The notes: generated by a model not told the origin, from the letters alone. A stretch of DNA of 64,000 bases from Hippasteria phrygiana (GCA_037893225.1 JAZGUH010000185.1:1-64000), one strand, 5' to 3'; positions 1 through 10,704 are shown, numbered from the stretch's first letter. Made by a program: numbers and translations.

Positions 1-30
1 TTATAAAGAACGTATTATACGCCATCTTAC

Positions 31-165
31 CTCACACCAACAATCTGGAGTCCCAAGTCCTTAGCAAGCTCCATTAGAGGGAGTACTTCTTTGTCGTGAC
101 ATCCGAATTTGATACCAAATTCAATATCAGATGTACTGTCTTTACACAATATCCGAAGAACAAGC
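31..165 (-). CDS. ornithine decarboxylase-family exon (most 3' exon in window)
   Basis: This 135 bp minus-strand exon has a clear acceptor (ATAAG|G) and donor (GAG|GTAAGA). It begins in phase 2 and ends in phase 2. The translation contains LVLRI, IEFGIKFG and LAKDLGLQIVGV. This matches the segment of eukaryotic ornithine decarboxylase (ODC) that runs up to the conserved GVSFHVGSG motif, which would lie in the next exon, left of the window. ODC decarboxylates ornithine to putrescine in the cytosol, the first step of polyamine synthesis. It is a PLP enzyme active as a dimer. An antizyme-inhibitor paralogue shares this fold and cannot be excluded from these residues. The first base joins the CA at the end of the exon at 809-981 to make CAG, so the reading frame is continuous. 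Confidence 0.85.
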
Positions 166-304
166 CTTATGGAAATAAATACATTTAAAAAGACGACTCT
201 TTAGGCAAACTAATAGCAAAAGAAAAAAAGGCCCCGAATCCTTTTGAGTTTTCTAGTGACTTTGTGTCCTCGAATACAGCTTTCAACGTGACCTCGAAAT
301 ATAA

Positions 305-697
305 CGAGATTTGGCGATAGTGAATGCTTCCAAGCCCATTGTATTGGAGCCACATTTTATGAACTTATATTGTTATCTGACTTGCCTGAGCCGGGAAGTC
401 ATAATAATGTGGTCTTGTGATGGAAAAAGAGGCAATACAAATTTAATATTACAACTTGATGACCAAAATAATAATTTGACCTTTACTTCCGATCAACCTA
501 TCATTAAAACGTATGTAGCAAGACTACAGTCAGTGTTTGGTTTGGTACCAAGACGTTCGCATGAGAGAGTAACACGGGCTATTACTTTTAGCAAGGATCC
601 ATTAGTATGGGTGATAGATTGCAAAAACTGTGATGTTAAATTAACACCTTGTGTAATGTATATTGAACCGTCCAATATAGATACTACGTGGTGTTAA
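305..697 (+). CDS. unrecognised ORF in an ODC intron
   Basis: An open frame follows an in-frame stop at 302. The first ATG-led product starts at 359 and is about 112 residues; the full open frame gives about 130. Composition is protein-like, with a Cys-rich C-terminus (DCKNCDVKLTPC). It lies on the strand opposite the ODC gene, inside the intron between the exons at 31-165 and 809-981. I recognise no domain, and no splice sites clearly bound it. It could be a fragment of a mobile element or chance. Confidence 0.2.
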   Translation, partial: RDLAIVNASKPIVLEPHFMNLYCYLTCLSREVIIMWSCDGKRGNTNLILQLDDQNNNLTFTSDQPIIKTYVARLQSVFGLVPRRSHERVTRAITFSKDPLVWVIDCKNCDVKLTPCVMYIEPSNIDTTWC

Positions 698-808
698 TTT
701 AGCACCACAGTGTTTGCAGTGTAAGTCCTTATTATAATAATAGTTTTCCTTGCGGAATTATTGCTCCGGAATTTATTTTCATAATTTAAATGCCTAAGTA
801 TTACTTAC

Positions 809-981
809 TGAGCGTCTGGGTATACGCGTTTGACCTTGTGTAGCTCTTCTGCCGTGTCAAAGGTCATGAGTCGTACTCCTTTCTCCCTAGCGAAGCGAAG
901 ATGCGACTCCTGTTTGTAGGGATGAGCGTAGATGATGTCATCCGGGCTTGCGCCTAGATCGAGAACAGTCTGTATCTCTTT
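809..981 (-). CDS. ornithine decarboxylase-family exon
   Basis: This 173 bp minus-strand exon has acceptor CAAAG|AAA and donor CTCA|GTAAGT. It starts in phase 0 and ends in phase 2. The peptide starts KEIQTVLDLG and includes IIYAHPYKQ, GVRLMTFDT and a C-terminal YPDA. These line up with TEIQ, IIYANPCKQ and MMTFDSE of animal ODC. In ODC this region covers the start of the PLP barrel and the surface to which antizyme binds. The length between landmarks equals that of the family with no gap. It joins the exon at 1771-1847 after ...ASK and the exon at 31-165 through a split CAG codon. Confidence 0.9.
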
Positions 982-1470
982 CTTTGAGCAGAGAAAAGAC
1001 CACCCAAAAGAGAAAAATTACTCCAGTGTTCCTCGTGTTATAACCATGGATAGACGTCCACGTCTCCAATCCCGACTCCCGACTTAGAGTTGTCCAAATG
1101 CGTCTCACTCCCCTTGCAATTTCTCATATCACCATGTACACGGAGTCTCAAAAAAGTAATCCATATTACTCAAAGGGTTTATATTGCAAAACTATTAGTT
1201 CAGTTTACATTTGTTATGGTTTCTGCATAAAGTAGAGGCAATACGCTTTCTGTCGTGTTGCTTAAAGTTAGTGTACACGATTGGTAATCCTCCAATTTCT
1301 TTTCTACTGAATTATTACGAAATACCTTACTCGACTGTAAGTTAAAAGTTCTCAATCATTCTGTGAAATTAATGATGGCACCAGGTATGCTGTCGTTGTC
1401 AAGAAAAGTGGAAATTTATATCGTTTTCCCAACGATTTCAAGCTGGAAATCATTGGAAAACTGCCCTATT

Positions 1471-1580
1471 GCCTTTAGTCAAGGCGCGCGTGGCTACACG
1501 GACGAGTGGCGCGCCCCGGATATGCTGACATTTGGGGCGCGTCACGTGTCCAGGTAGCCACGCGCGCCTTGACTAAAGGC
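1471..1580. repeat. short inverted-repeat element in an ODC intron
   Basis: Two 27 bp arms (1471-1497 and 1554-1580) are perfect reverse complements. They start with GCCTTTAGTCAAGGCGCGCG. The spacer has a second GC-rich inverted repeat (GGCGCGCCCC / GGGGCGCGTC). The size and structure fit a miniature inverted-repeat element (MITE) or a cruciform-forming hairpin. It lies between ODC exons. Confidence 0.75.
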
Positions 1581-1770
1581 TACCATCCGCCCGACGGTTA
1601 AAAACGAGCACCGCTTTTCTATCATTTTTTTCGCCACCCAACAACGCACAACTTTGAACAGGTCAGTGGAACGATATTTCCTAAAAAAAAATAACCCACA
1701 AATCCGCTAATTTCTGAAAATTGCAACAATGACCAACCATGTACACTATCTTTAAGTCTCATACTCTTAC

Positions 1771-1847
1771 TTTACTGGCGCAGTCGAAACTTCTGCCAAG
1801 TGCAATCAGTATTCGCAGAATCAAGGGATCCGGGTTACATTTTACAG
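1771..1847 (-). CDS. ornithine decarboxylase-family exon with PLP lysine
   Basis: This 77 bp minus-strand exon has acceptor CTGCAG|CTG and donor AAA|GTAAGAG. Its first two bases complete the Ala codon begun in the upstream exon. The peptide reads (A)VKCNPDPLILRILIALG then SFDCASK. The Lys of AVKCN is the Schiff-base lysine for PLP (Lys69 in mouse ODC), and FDCASK is the conserved motif that follows. The exon was missed by simple ORF calling because of its size. The active-site lysine argues against a decayed copy. ODC versus ODC-like paralogue is not resolved. Confidence 0.9.
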
Positions 1848-1968
1848 CTGCAGAATAAAGACACAATATGTGCACAATTTAAGAAACCAGAATATTTAAC
1901 ACTTTCATTAAACATTCTCCATATTCAAGCCGTGGCGTATCTGGGGGCGGGGGTGCAAGTTCAGGTCC

Positions 1969-2219
1969 ATTAGCCTTTTTGAGGTATGGCGGACACAATA
2001 GGAGGGCGCTATTTGATTTGTGTAAACATTTTGTGAAACCACAAATTCCAGTGAAATTCAGAATCAGATATTGTTTTGAGTTAAAGATGTATCAAAAGTA
2101 CAATCCATAGATCATGCCTAATCTTCACCTTTGAAATTTCCTGTGGTTTCACAAAAGGTATACCCAAATCAAATAGCGCCCTCTCCTATTGTGTCCGCCA
2201 TACCTCTAAAAAGCCAATA
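1969..2219. mobile_element. MITE, family 1, copy 1 (in ODC intron)
   Basis: Terminal inverted repeats of about 50 bp bound this 250 bp element, with a few mismatches. The left end reads ATTAGCCTTTTTGAGGTATG and the right end is its near reverse complement. The inner TIR contains GGCGGACACAATAGG. It has no coding capacity. A shorter copy with the same ends lies at 36011-36139. Confidence 0.85.
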
Positions 2220-2286
2220 GTCTGACTACACTCGTGCAGCACCTCACTGTAACACCAACCATGCACATAGACGCAGGACTAGCCCT

Positions 2287-2510
2287 CATGCTACGTTCAG
2301 GTTCACGGTTCGAGCTAAATTTGGGGTTCGGACTACAGATAGGTTGAGGCCTCGGGCTTGGCATTTAGGGCATGTGCTACATTGAGGTACAGTGGCTATT
2401 TTTGTAGCGATTGGGCGACATTTTAGGTGTAGGTCTTGAGCTACATTTAGGTCTCGGGCTACATTTAGGGTCTGCGGGTACATTTAGGTCTCGGGGTACA
2501 TTTAGATGGC
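2287..2510. repeat. degenerate tandem repeat, about 20 bp units
   Basis: Several imperfect units of the type ACATTTAGGTCTCGGGCT recur, best at 2420-2505. The ORF read across it on the minus strand (LNVARDLNVAQDL) reflects the repeat. It lies in an ODC intron. Confidence 0.6.
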
Positions 2511-2619
2511 ACACAAACGCCGTTGTATTCAAGCAGTAAGTATTTCAGTCAAACAAGAAAAATATAAAAAGAACGGCGTTGAGACGGAAAGAAGGAAGGA
2601 CATCTTGGGCAGTGTCCAA

Positions 2620-2725
2620 GTTTTCGGCTACGGCTATGGCTGTTGCTAAGGGGTTGCTAATCCGTCAGAATGGTTTCCCTAATGGTTGCAACCCCTTAGC
2701 AACAGCCATAGGCGTAGCCGAAAAC
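2620..2725. repeat. short inverted-repeat element in an ODC intron
   Basis: Arms at 2620-2657 and 2688-2725 are 38 bp reverse complements with one mismatch. Each arm contains GGCTGTTGCTAAGGGGTTGC. The spacer is 30 bp. It is a MITE or hairpin-forming element just downstream (on the gene strand) of the ODC exon at 2751-2847. Confidence 0.8.
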
Positions 2726-2750
2726 CCGGTAACGGCCTGAGATTATTTAC

Positions 2751-2847
2751 CAAAGAATGTCTGAACATCGGGCAGTAGCTCCCTCCACAAGTTGTCTTTA
2801 GCTATAACATCACCGAGGTCATAGATGATAAACGGGTCTTCTAGATC
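2751..2847 (-). CDS. ornithine decarboxylase-family exon (most 5' exon found)
   Basis: This 97 bp minus-strand exon has acceptor CGTTTAG|GAT and donor TTTG|GTAAAT. It reads in phase 0 and ends with one base of an Ala codon. The peptide includes DPFIIYDLGDVI and LLPDVQTFF. It corresponds to the N-terminal FYVADLGDIL...LPRVTPFYAVKCN stretch of ODC. The split codon joins it to AVKCN in the next exon. Upstream N-terminal exons must lie further right on the minus strand. I found no convincing one in the next 8 kb, where a 2.6 kb foldback element and other repeats lie. Confidence 0.85.
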
Positions 2848-3981
2848 CTAAACGCGAAAATAAAGTAGAAGTCCCATGTAGATGTAAATGTCAATTTCAT
2901 TTTTTTCATGTAATGAAACAATATTTAAATTCGCACAGTCTTGTCAATCCGGTCAAAGGTTTTGTTTTCAAAATGTTGATATTTTGTTTTGCAGGTAAAT
3001 ATGGTTTAGGACTTTAGGAGACTAAATAAAAAAAAAACCAACATGTTCCTTTATTATTATAATTAAGTTCCGTGCATATCCCCCCCCCCCCCCCCCCGTT
3101 TATCACTGCTGCAGTTGAATTTGACATTGGGTCTTGCATTACGCAGCTCGATGCATAGCGCATATATGAGGCGTTTGTCTTGAGTACACTGCAAACACTG
3201 TCAGCGGTGTTAAATCATTATATTACATAAATGATCAAATGCATTATACGCCATGAACACCAGTTTTCGGCAAGCACGTCTGCCATAGCACACACGTCAG
3301 AACACACAGGTAGGCATCCCCTATATACTGGTGGTTACAACTGTTGAGTTGGGCAAACCTTATATTATAGGATCCTGAGACGGATCCTAGCGTAGCCAAT
3401 CAGGAAACGGGCACTGTTGCCACCAATTTTGACCAATAGTAATTACAAATTTTTTTCCAATTATTGTCCAAAATTGTCCAGTTATCATCGCCGCCTGTGG
3501 ATGTATCTACGGTTGATCATCGTTCCTGCTGTAGACTTCGTCACCATCTATAGTTGGTGGAGATTTAAGGAGAGTTTTTACCCGCAGCTTTACCGTGGAG
3601 TCATCGTGACCAGCACAGACGAGAACAAGATTTGACTGTACTAACGGATAACAGTGAACTATGCCGCGTCCAATTCCAAGACGACGAGTCCGCGACCCTG
3701 CTGCTGGCGGTGGGCCTGGCCCTGGAAGGCCAAAAAAGCGACCATGCACCACTTTATCGGCAGCTGGGGCACCAGACGCCGCTACCGCTACACTGTAAAA
3801 AAGAAATCACCGTTTTTTTACGGGAATTTCCTGGCAGTTTGGACGCCAGCGCAATCCTGTAAAAAAACGGTGCAAGCTGCGACTCATGAACACTGTTATT
3901 TTACGTTGCTGTCCCTTAAAATAACCCTGCTATTCCCCTAAAAAAATACAGGGTATAACAAATTTCACTCAGTTACTGGAA
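2848..3981. other. no gene supported
   Basis: This stretch contains a poly-C tract (3081-3097) and small imperfect palindromes near 3370 and 3790-3880. A 45-codon ATG frame at 3660 encodes a basic, AT-hook-like GPGRPKKRP segment, but it has no supporting context. ODC 5' exons may be hidden here or further right. Confidence 0.4.
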
Positions 3982-6581
3982 ACTATGGGCGGCCATTAGG
4001 GCAAAAAAGACAACCGCAAAATTTAAGTAAAGCAAAAATAAAACAAAAATAGAATTCGAAAAAATAAACAATAAAGCTACAATTAACAATGAGAATGCAG
4101 CAATAAAATAAAATCAAGAACCCCAAAACAAAATTAAAACGCCCAAAAAAATTTAAAAACAACAAATAAAACGTTTGTGTTAAATGTACAATAAAACACA
4201 AAACTAACAAAATGCAGTGGAAATTAACAAATACCCGCGACAAATAAAAAATCCGCCACGGCAATAATACCCCCGCGACTAACGGAAACCCCGCGCTCAT
4301 CATTGAAGCCACGCACGGAACATTATAAACCCCTCAACGAATGTAAGTCACGCAACGAATGAAAGCCATGCAACGAATACAAGTCCGGCGCGCGATACGA
4401 GTGCCAAAAAATTACCAGAAGTCCCGCAACGAATATAAAGCCTAAAAAACTACTAAAAGCAGGGAACCAGTCTGCACGGACTGGTACCCTACGGTCTATC
4501 ACTCCATATGTCGCGTTAGCCTCCCTATCATCGACATCCCGGCCCATCGGCGCGGCCCGGCCCGCGGCCATGTTCGACTGACATTAGGCGGGAATGGAGG
4601 AAGGAGGTCTAGAGCTAGCTACACCGTGCGTGAGGAAGATTTGGTAAATCAAAGATTTCTGCAAAAAAAATAGTGGCAGTACCCAGTGGTACCACTACGT
4701 TTAATAGCTGCAACACGTGCAACTTTTAGGCAAGTGAAAAGTTTGTATTTGTATTTAAATGAGGTTTATCCTCCATACCATGTCATGAGACAGTAATCGG
4801 GTCAAACTCCCCCCTGCCCTAGCATCAGGGCATGCCTGGGCGATTATGTAGTGTATAGGGCCCCTCTTTAGTTTTGATGAAATTTGATTCAATGGTATTT
4901 TCTCAAAGCAGACTTCTCTTAATTCTATTGACATCGTTTTTTGTTTTTTTATGCTAATGAATGCGGTTTGCGTGTTTTACTGTTTATCGCGGTGATCGCC
5001 ATCTTTATTTTCGCGTTGCGTTTTGTTGTCCTCATCGCCGCTTTAGTAGGGGCCTAATTCATAAGCAGACCATTTTCTACAACCCCTGGGTGCCCTGACT
5101 TCTCTCGATCCTAGCGATTAATACAAGATGGCGTCCTCCATGTAAAGATGTTTTGGAGCATTTTTGTATTTTTGAAGACCTCACAGCCGGATGAATTCAG
5201 CATTTAGTAAGCATTGTTATATATGGTAGAAATTGCAAACATCTCTGGAATACAATGATGAAGTGTTCAGCGATAAGAATTTGGGGAGATATTTGAAATC
5301 AAAGTCGACCAGTTGTAAAACTCAGCGTGTAGAGGTGCCGTTGGAGTAGGGCTGTAATGGTGACAGTAAAAATCCAGAAGTTAAAAAAGGAACAATTTAC
5401 AGCCCTATTTGTAGGGCTAGGGCCTACCCTAGCTTGAAAATTCCAGGTCTAGCCTAGTCTAGGCTCATGACATCTGAGATTCGCCATTAGAGCTGGAAAC
5501 GCTCCTATTGGGTTAGCAAGCTAGGGTCGGTTTTTTTATTGCCGATATCTTCCGTTTCCCTGAATATATCAACCAAACACTCACCTAAAATGCAGAGTAG
5601 TAATTTATGCAGCTAATTTCATCAAAACTAAAGAGGGGCCCTACACTACATAATCGCCCAGGCATGCCCTGATGCCAGGCCGGGGGGGGGGGGGGGGGGG
5701 GGGGGGGGTGAGGGGGGGGGGAGTTTGACCCGATTACTGTCTCATGACATGGTATGGAGGATAAACCTCATTTAAATACAAATACAAACTTTTCACTTGC
5801 CTAAAAGTTGCACGTATTGCAGCTATTAAACGTAGTGGTACCACTGGGTACTGCCACTACTTTTTTGGCAGAAATCTTTGATTTACCAAACCTTCCTCAC
5901 GCATGGTGTAGCTCTAGACCTCCTTCCTCCATTCCCGCCTAATGTCAGTCGAACATGGCCGCGGGCCGGGCCGCGCCGATGGGCCGGGATGTCGATGACA
6001 GGGAGGCTAACGCGACATATGGAGTGATAGACCGTAGGGTACCAGTCCGTGCAGACTGGTTCCCTGCTTTTAGTAATTTTTTATTCTTTACATTCGTTGC
6101 GGGACTTCTGGTAATTTTTTGGCACTCGTATCGCGCGCCGGACTTGTATTCGTCGCTTGGCTTTCATTCGTTGCGTGACTTACATTCGTTGTGTGACTTA
6201 TATTCGTTGCGTGGCTTTCAATAGTTGAGGGGTTTATAATGTTCCGTGCGTGGCTTCAATGATGAGCGCGGGGTTTCCGTTAGTCGCGGGGGTATTATTG
6301 CCGTGGCGGATTTTTTATTTGTCGCGGGTATTTGTTAATTTCCACTGCATTTTGTTAGTTTTGTGTTTTATTGTACATTTAACACAAACGTTTTATTTGT
6401 TGTTTTTTTAATTTTTTTGGGCGTTTTAATTTTGTTTTGGGGTTCTTGATTTTATTTTATTGCTGCATTCTCATTGTTAATTGTAGCTTTATTGTTTATT
6501 TTTTCGAATTCTTTTGTTGTTTTATTTTTGCTTTACTTTAATTTTACGGTTGTCTTTTTTGCCCTAATGGCCGCCCATAGT
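3982..6581. mobile_element. 2.6 kb foldback element with about 0.9 kb inverted arms
   Basis: The left arm (3982-4884) and right arm (5615-6581) are long inverted repeats. They begin with ACTATGGGCGGCCATTAGGG and end at the junction around AATTTCATCAAAACTAAAG. The loop is 4885-5614. The right arm is longer because of a poly-G tract near 5682-5720. Both arms contain short tandem units of the TTCGTTGCGTGACTTACA type and a GC-rich segment with identical ATG frames. No transposase is seen, so it is non-autonomous. The terminal CTATGGG...CCCATAG makes the exact target duplication ambiguous (TA is possible). Confidence 0.85.
5541..5613. repeat. dispersed repeat segment, copy 1
   Basis: About 73 bp inside the loop of the foldback element is closely similar, in inverted orientation, to 57643-57717. 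The shared core includes CCGATATCTTCCGTTTCCCT and CCAAACACTCACC. The parent element is not identified. Confidence 0.7.
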
Positions 6582-7857
6582 AAACCTGGTGTAAGTTATC
6601 ACGAATTTACAGAAATGGGAATAGACGTGATTTATAATACATGTACATTACCGGTATAGTCAGTGGGCTTACGTTCCAAAATTACTTCCCATATGCAATT
6701 TCGGGTACATTCTTTAAAAAAATTCAGGTATTATTCATAAAACCCCAAAGAATCCAAATCCACTTGATGCCATTTTTTTCGAACTCCAGAAAAGTGTTTT
6801 TTAGGTGATTATTTTCGAGCTGAAATGCAGACGACGAAATAGAACGGATATGATTACCCAAGTGACGACTTGCGCCTTTTTCGGAATACTCCCTATTGAT
6901 ACTGTATTAATGGATTCGCAATTAGGTTAAATTTCGCAAACGGTTGAATACGAGTCTGCGCGCAGTATCAGACATCGTACACGTATACACTCAGGATTCA
7001 CACCGCTACGTGTGCCACGTCGAGATTCAGGAGTTTTACACAAAGAAACCTTCGTAAGAGTAAACATATTATTTAATCATAACATTAATGGTAATCCTCA
7101 CCTTTAGGACACCTATTTTTTACGAGTTCCGTTCAAAACTTACTTTTGCAGATGACTTTACAGTACCAAAGTGACTTTGGCAGGCAAAAGCAGTCTTTTT
7201 TTCTTCAGATTAACTCATGTTTGTTGTAATTTTGAAACGCACTTTCAAAGAAAATGTGACTTTCCTACCTTTTTTTGCAGTCAGAGACGTTGCCGTTTTA
7301 CCCCATAATTTCCCTAATATATCAAAACCCCGCCCTCTTTCCACAAAATTAAGCTTGCTCATATTCAACATATTAGCGAACTATTTAGATGATTCCAAGC
7401 ACACGGAGTGACTTTTCCTACCTGTATCATCGCAAAATATTCAGGTAAGTTCCGAAACATAAACTGTCTCCTTCGTTCTCTTATATGGAACGGGGTCATA
7501 AAGGTAAGGATTACCACATTAATCATTACATATAAGAATAACCGGGACGGGATTTTTGAGAAGAAGAAAAAAGGTGTTTAGTTTGACACATTTTCGACGT
7601 TACTTTAGTTTGGTTTCACCATGTTGTTCTTTCGTTTTGGATTTGTGTAACGCGGCGGGAGGCGTGATACCCGACTAGTAGTAGGCCAAGCAGTTATTTG
7701 TGTGCCTCTCTCGCTGCTATGGAAATAAGTAAATCGTAATTTTTCCTTTTTAGTTACAAGTCTGGACCGAAGTTAAAACATACACCATTAAGCATTTAAA
7801 ACCAGTTTCGTGAATAATTATCAAATGTAAACAAATAAAAATCATGGAGCTTTGCAG
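6582..7857. other. no gene supported
   Basis: AT-rich sequence. Short ORFs of up to 64 codons are not convincing. A pyrimidine-rich acceptor-like CCTTTTTTTGCAG occurs near 7268-7280 without a recognisable exon after it. Confidence 0.4.
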
Positions 7858-8106
7858 GATCCCTTAAATGGCTCAAGTGACAGTGGTGTTCCAGTCAAAC
7901 TTCTGAAAAGGGTGAAATGGATTCTGCAGGGTCGTAAAACTGCTACAACTAGATCACGAGAAGCTTTGCACAAATCATCTGTTATAATCTCGCAGACTAT
8001 CATACAAGAACTGAACTGTAATTGTGAGGCTGAAGAGGACATGTGTGCAAATACAGCCAGTCACCCTGATGCTGACACCTTTTGCAAACTTATACAATGT
8101 AGATGA
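7858..8106 (+). CDS. candidate terminal exon, unknown protein
   Basis: An acceptor-like CTTTGCAG precedes 82 open codons ending in TGA. The peptide has a basic stretch (LLKRVKWILQGRK, TTRSREALHK) followed by an acidic, Cys-containing tail (NCNCEAEEDMC). Codon use looks more ordered than in the flanks. I recognise no family and found no upstream exon. It could be a host 3' exon or part of a mobile-element gene. Confidence 0.35.
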   Translation, partial: DPLNGSSDSGVPVKLLKRVKWILQGRKTATTRSREALHKSSVIISQTIIQELNCNCEAEEDMCANTASHPDADTFCKLIQCR

Positions 8107-8756
8107 CTAATATAATTCCAAGAAAGCATGTAAAAAGTTCAAATTACATAAAAGTATATTATTTAAACAACTAATCCTTTACTTTGACTTTCCAGACTAC
8201 TGTCCTCAGTGAAAAACTGAAAGGTTAGGCTTACCTCTTGAAAGAGGCTTGGGATATCAAGTTTTTCTTTTGATATCTGGACGTAGCACTAATCATAATA
8301 ATTATACATATATTCAGTGATATGCAAAACTGTTAAGTAAAACAAATCTTGTGTAACCACCCGAATCTAGATTTTTTCTTGTGAAACTATTGTCAGAGGT
8401 CTCAAACTTTTGTTAGTGAATAAGGTCATGGATATCAAATACCTAATCGAACTTTTGTCCAATTATAAGTGATTCTATATTGCATTCACTTCATCTGAAC
8501 CTGATAACTTTTTACTCTTTGACTTATTGAACTTATTGAACATTCTAAAACTTGTTGCCAATAAGTGCAAATAGCATCTTTAATACATATTGTAAGTGAC
8601 GGTCATTTTAAAGTTTAAAATGGCTGTTACAGTTTGAGTGTAATATAAAGAAGGTCAGCATTGTAGTCAGGATAAAATTTAAAAAAGGTCAAAACATAAA
8701 TGTCTCACAACATCAAATATTTTGTCCATTTGTATGTGTACAATATGCAGTATGGA
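8107..8756. other. no gene supported
   Basis: AT-rich, with a small hairpin around GATATCAAG / CTTTTGATATC near 8256-8280. No coding or RNA feature was recognised. Confidence 0.4.
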
Positions 8757-9457
8757 TGCGTTTGAGTAGCTTACCCGGGTAGACTCGGGTTATCCCCATG
8801 CCGTTCGATTAGCTCTGACGTCATACTCGGGACTCACTCGGGTCAGCTACCACAGACCCTGCTCGCGGAGCAGAGTCACTGGTGGAATTACGTCACACGC
8901 ATGCGTAGTCTGATTACTCACAGATTATACTGGAGCGGGGAATTTAAAAGGGCTGATCTCAAGCGCGATTGTGTGGTTAAGAGAACAAAATCCACTTTTA
9001 AAGTAATGGACATTAAAAACCAACGGGTATGTAGAAGATAGATGGCAGGGTTTTAACATTTTTGTGGGAAATTTTGGGGTGAAACGACAACGAAGATGAC
9101 AAAACGCAACGCGAAAATAAGGATGGCGAAAACCGCACTGATTCGCAAGACACCAACCGCAAAACACGTAAGAAAATTGCATTTTCTACCGCAAGAAACT
9201 GTTCAGAATTACACCAAATGATGTCATTAGAATTGAGAGAAGTATATTTTCGGTTGATAAATTCATTTTGGAATGATAAAAACAACCTCGACGTGAAATG
9301 GATCCAATAAAAAGAGAGGTCTGTAACAACACAATCGCCGACTCAAGTGCCCGGTGACATCAACATGAGAGGGCGTTTAAGCGTTCTATTAGCCCAACTT
9401 TCGTGGCTGACCCGTCTGCCTTCACCCAAAACGATCCGGGTAAGCTACTCGAACGCA
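8757..9457. mobile_element. 0.7 kb TIR element
   Basis: The terminal 22 bp at 8757-8778 and 9436-9457 are reverse complements with one mismatch. The left end begins TGCGTTTGAGTAGCTTACCC. Subterminal GGGTCAGC / GCTGACCC segments are also inverted. No transposase ORF and no clear target duplication were seen. The interior has minus ORFs of 85-90 codons without recognisable domains. Confidence 0.75.
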
Positions 9458-9540
9458 CCATATATATGTTAAAAATGGCTGCCATTTTGAAATTCAAAAT
9501 GGCCACCCTAGGGTGCGTGGGAAAATTGGATCAAGCGGTT

Positions 9541-10080
9541 TTGGACTTGTTGGGGTGTCCACAGGTGATCCTGAGAGTTTCAAAGAATGTACCTGAGATG
9601 GCTCCCGCAAGCCTACTTTTTGAATATGCAACCCCCCCCCCCCCCATGAAAAAAGTGTGACACACCCCCAAAAGGGAACAAAAAAGTTGATGATTTGACA
9701 TATAAACATTTTGTCCACCCCGTTCACTATACTGGATAGAAACAAAAACAAAACACCAAGATTGCCCGTTATTGCTCGATTTCCCCCCCCCCCCCACACT
9801 TTTATAAAATGTTGCCCCACCCACAAAAGAAACAAAATTCTGGAATTTTGTTTTCGTGATGTAGGACTTGGGTAAGCTGTCCAAATGACAAAAAGAAAAT
9901 TGAAATTATCTGAATCGGTTTTTTGCGCGCGAAGCCCTCCACTTTTTAAAGTCATGGCCCCGCCCATAAAAGGGTCAGAAAAAAATGGCATCATGTGGTT
10001 TTGAACTTCTTGAGGTATCCATTAGTGATCCTGAGAGTTTCAAAGAATGTACCCGAAAATGCATATGGGCCACCACAAGC
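9541..10080. repeat. diverged tandem repeat
   Basis: A segment with GATCCTGAGAGTTTCAAAGA occurs at about 9572 and again at about 10030. Intervening, more diverged copies share the CCCACAAAAG and poly-C motifs (9633, 9783). Short ORFs across it are repeat shadows. Confidence 0.6.
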
Positions 10081-10434
10081 CCACTGACTACACAGAGCTC
10101 CTCGGGTACACAGAAATTGTGCGCATGGCGGCTATCTAATAAGCCTTTTGCGAGTGACCCGTACTTTGACCCCGCTGCGTAGTGATTGTTGCCACGACAC
10201 GTGATTCGGGGCAAGCTTTCTCGCATACGCGCGTGCAGACACAATGTCAATGCATATATCGCATACGTACGTGTCCACTTGCCGTGATCGAAGTACATGT
10301 ACGCGATTCATACGTTTCTTGTCACTTTAAAACGATAAATTTCCACGCAGATTTTGTCAGACTCTAGTACTGGTTATTGTTAGAATTTAGACATTAACAT
10401 AAAATACGAAGTTTGTGGGATTTAGTGCTTGAGA

Positions 10435-10704
10435 ATGCCTGCGAAGAAGCACTGTTCTTACGGAACATGCAACAGCGACTCGCGCTTTTCGGACCGTCTC
10501 CATGAATGGCGTTTGTGGCTACCCTTTCCGAAGCCGAAGTCAAACCGTGAGAAGTGTCTCCGTTGGATACAAAACTGCTCCAGAAAAGACTTTTCGGCGG
10601 AGAATGTAACTTACAATACTTACATTTGCTCCAAACATTTCGTCGGTGGCAATGGGCCAACAGATGACTACACCGACCCAATACCAGCTTCGACATCTAG
10701 CGCG
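10435..10704 (+). CDS. THAP-domain first exon
   Basis: The start ATG at 10435 gives MPAKKHCSYGTC, the N-terminal Cys pair of a THAP zinc finger. The conserved Trp (LRWIQNC) and the ICSKHF Cys-x2-His pair follow. A DPIP stretch then occupies the place of the AVPTIF box. THAP domains are C2CH zinc-binding, sequence-specific DNA-binding modules found in P-element transposases and in THAP regulators. The proposed donor (GCG|GTGGAG at 10704) is weak, and sequence after it looks intronic. No downstream exon was identified. It is convergent with the SAP-domain sequence at 11316-11884. Both may belong to one mobile element or be remains of domesticated genes. Confidence 0.7.

Noticed and set aside
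3983..4312. 109-codon hydrophobic minus ORF resembling a membrane protein
   Set aside because: AT-rich low-complexity part of the foldback arm; hydrophobic content follows from poly-T.
4323..6224. Identical MAAGRAAPMG ORFs in both arms of the foldback element
   Set aside because: Conserved only because the arms are inverted copies; no known domain, and the frames end in tandem repeats.
7138..7146. ACTTAC as a minus-strand donor for an upstream ODC exon
   Set aside because: The sequence upstream on the minus strand does not translate to anything ODC-like.
9494..9994. 166- and 117-codon minus ORFs
   Set aside because: Overlapping frames through a diverged tandem repeat with poly-C; biased composition.
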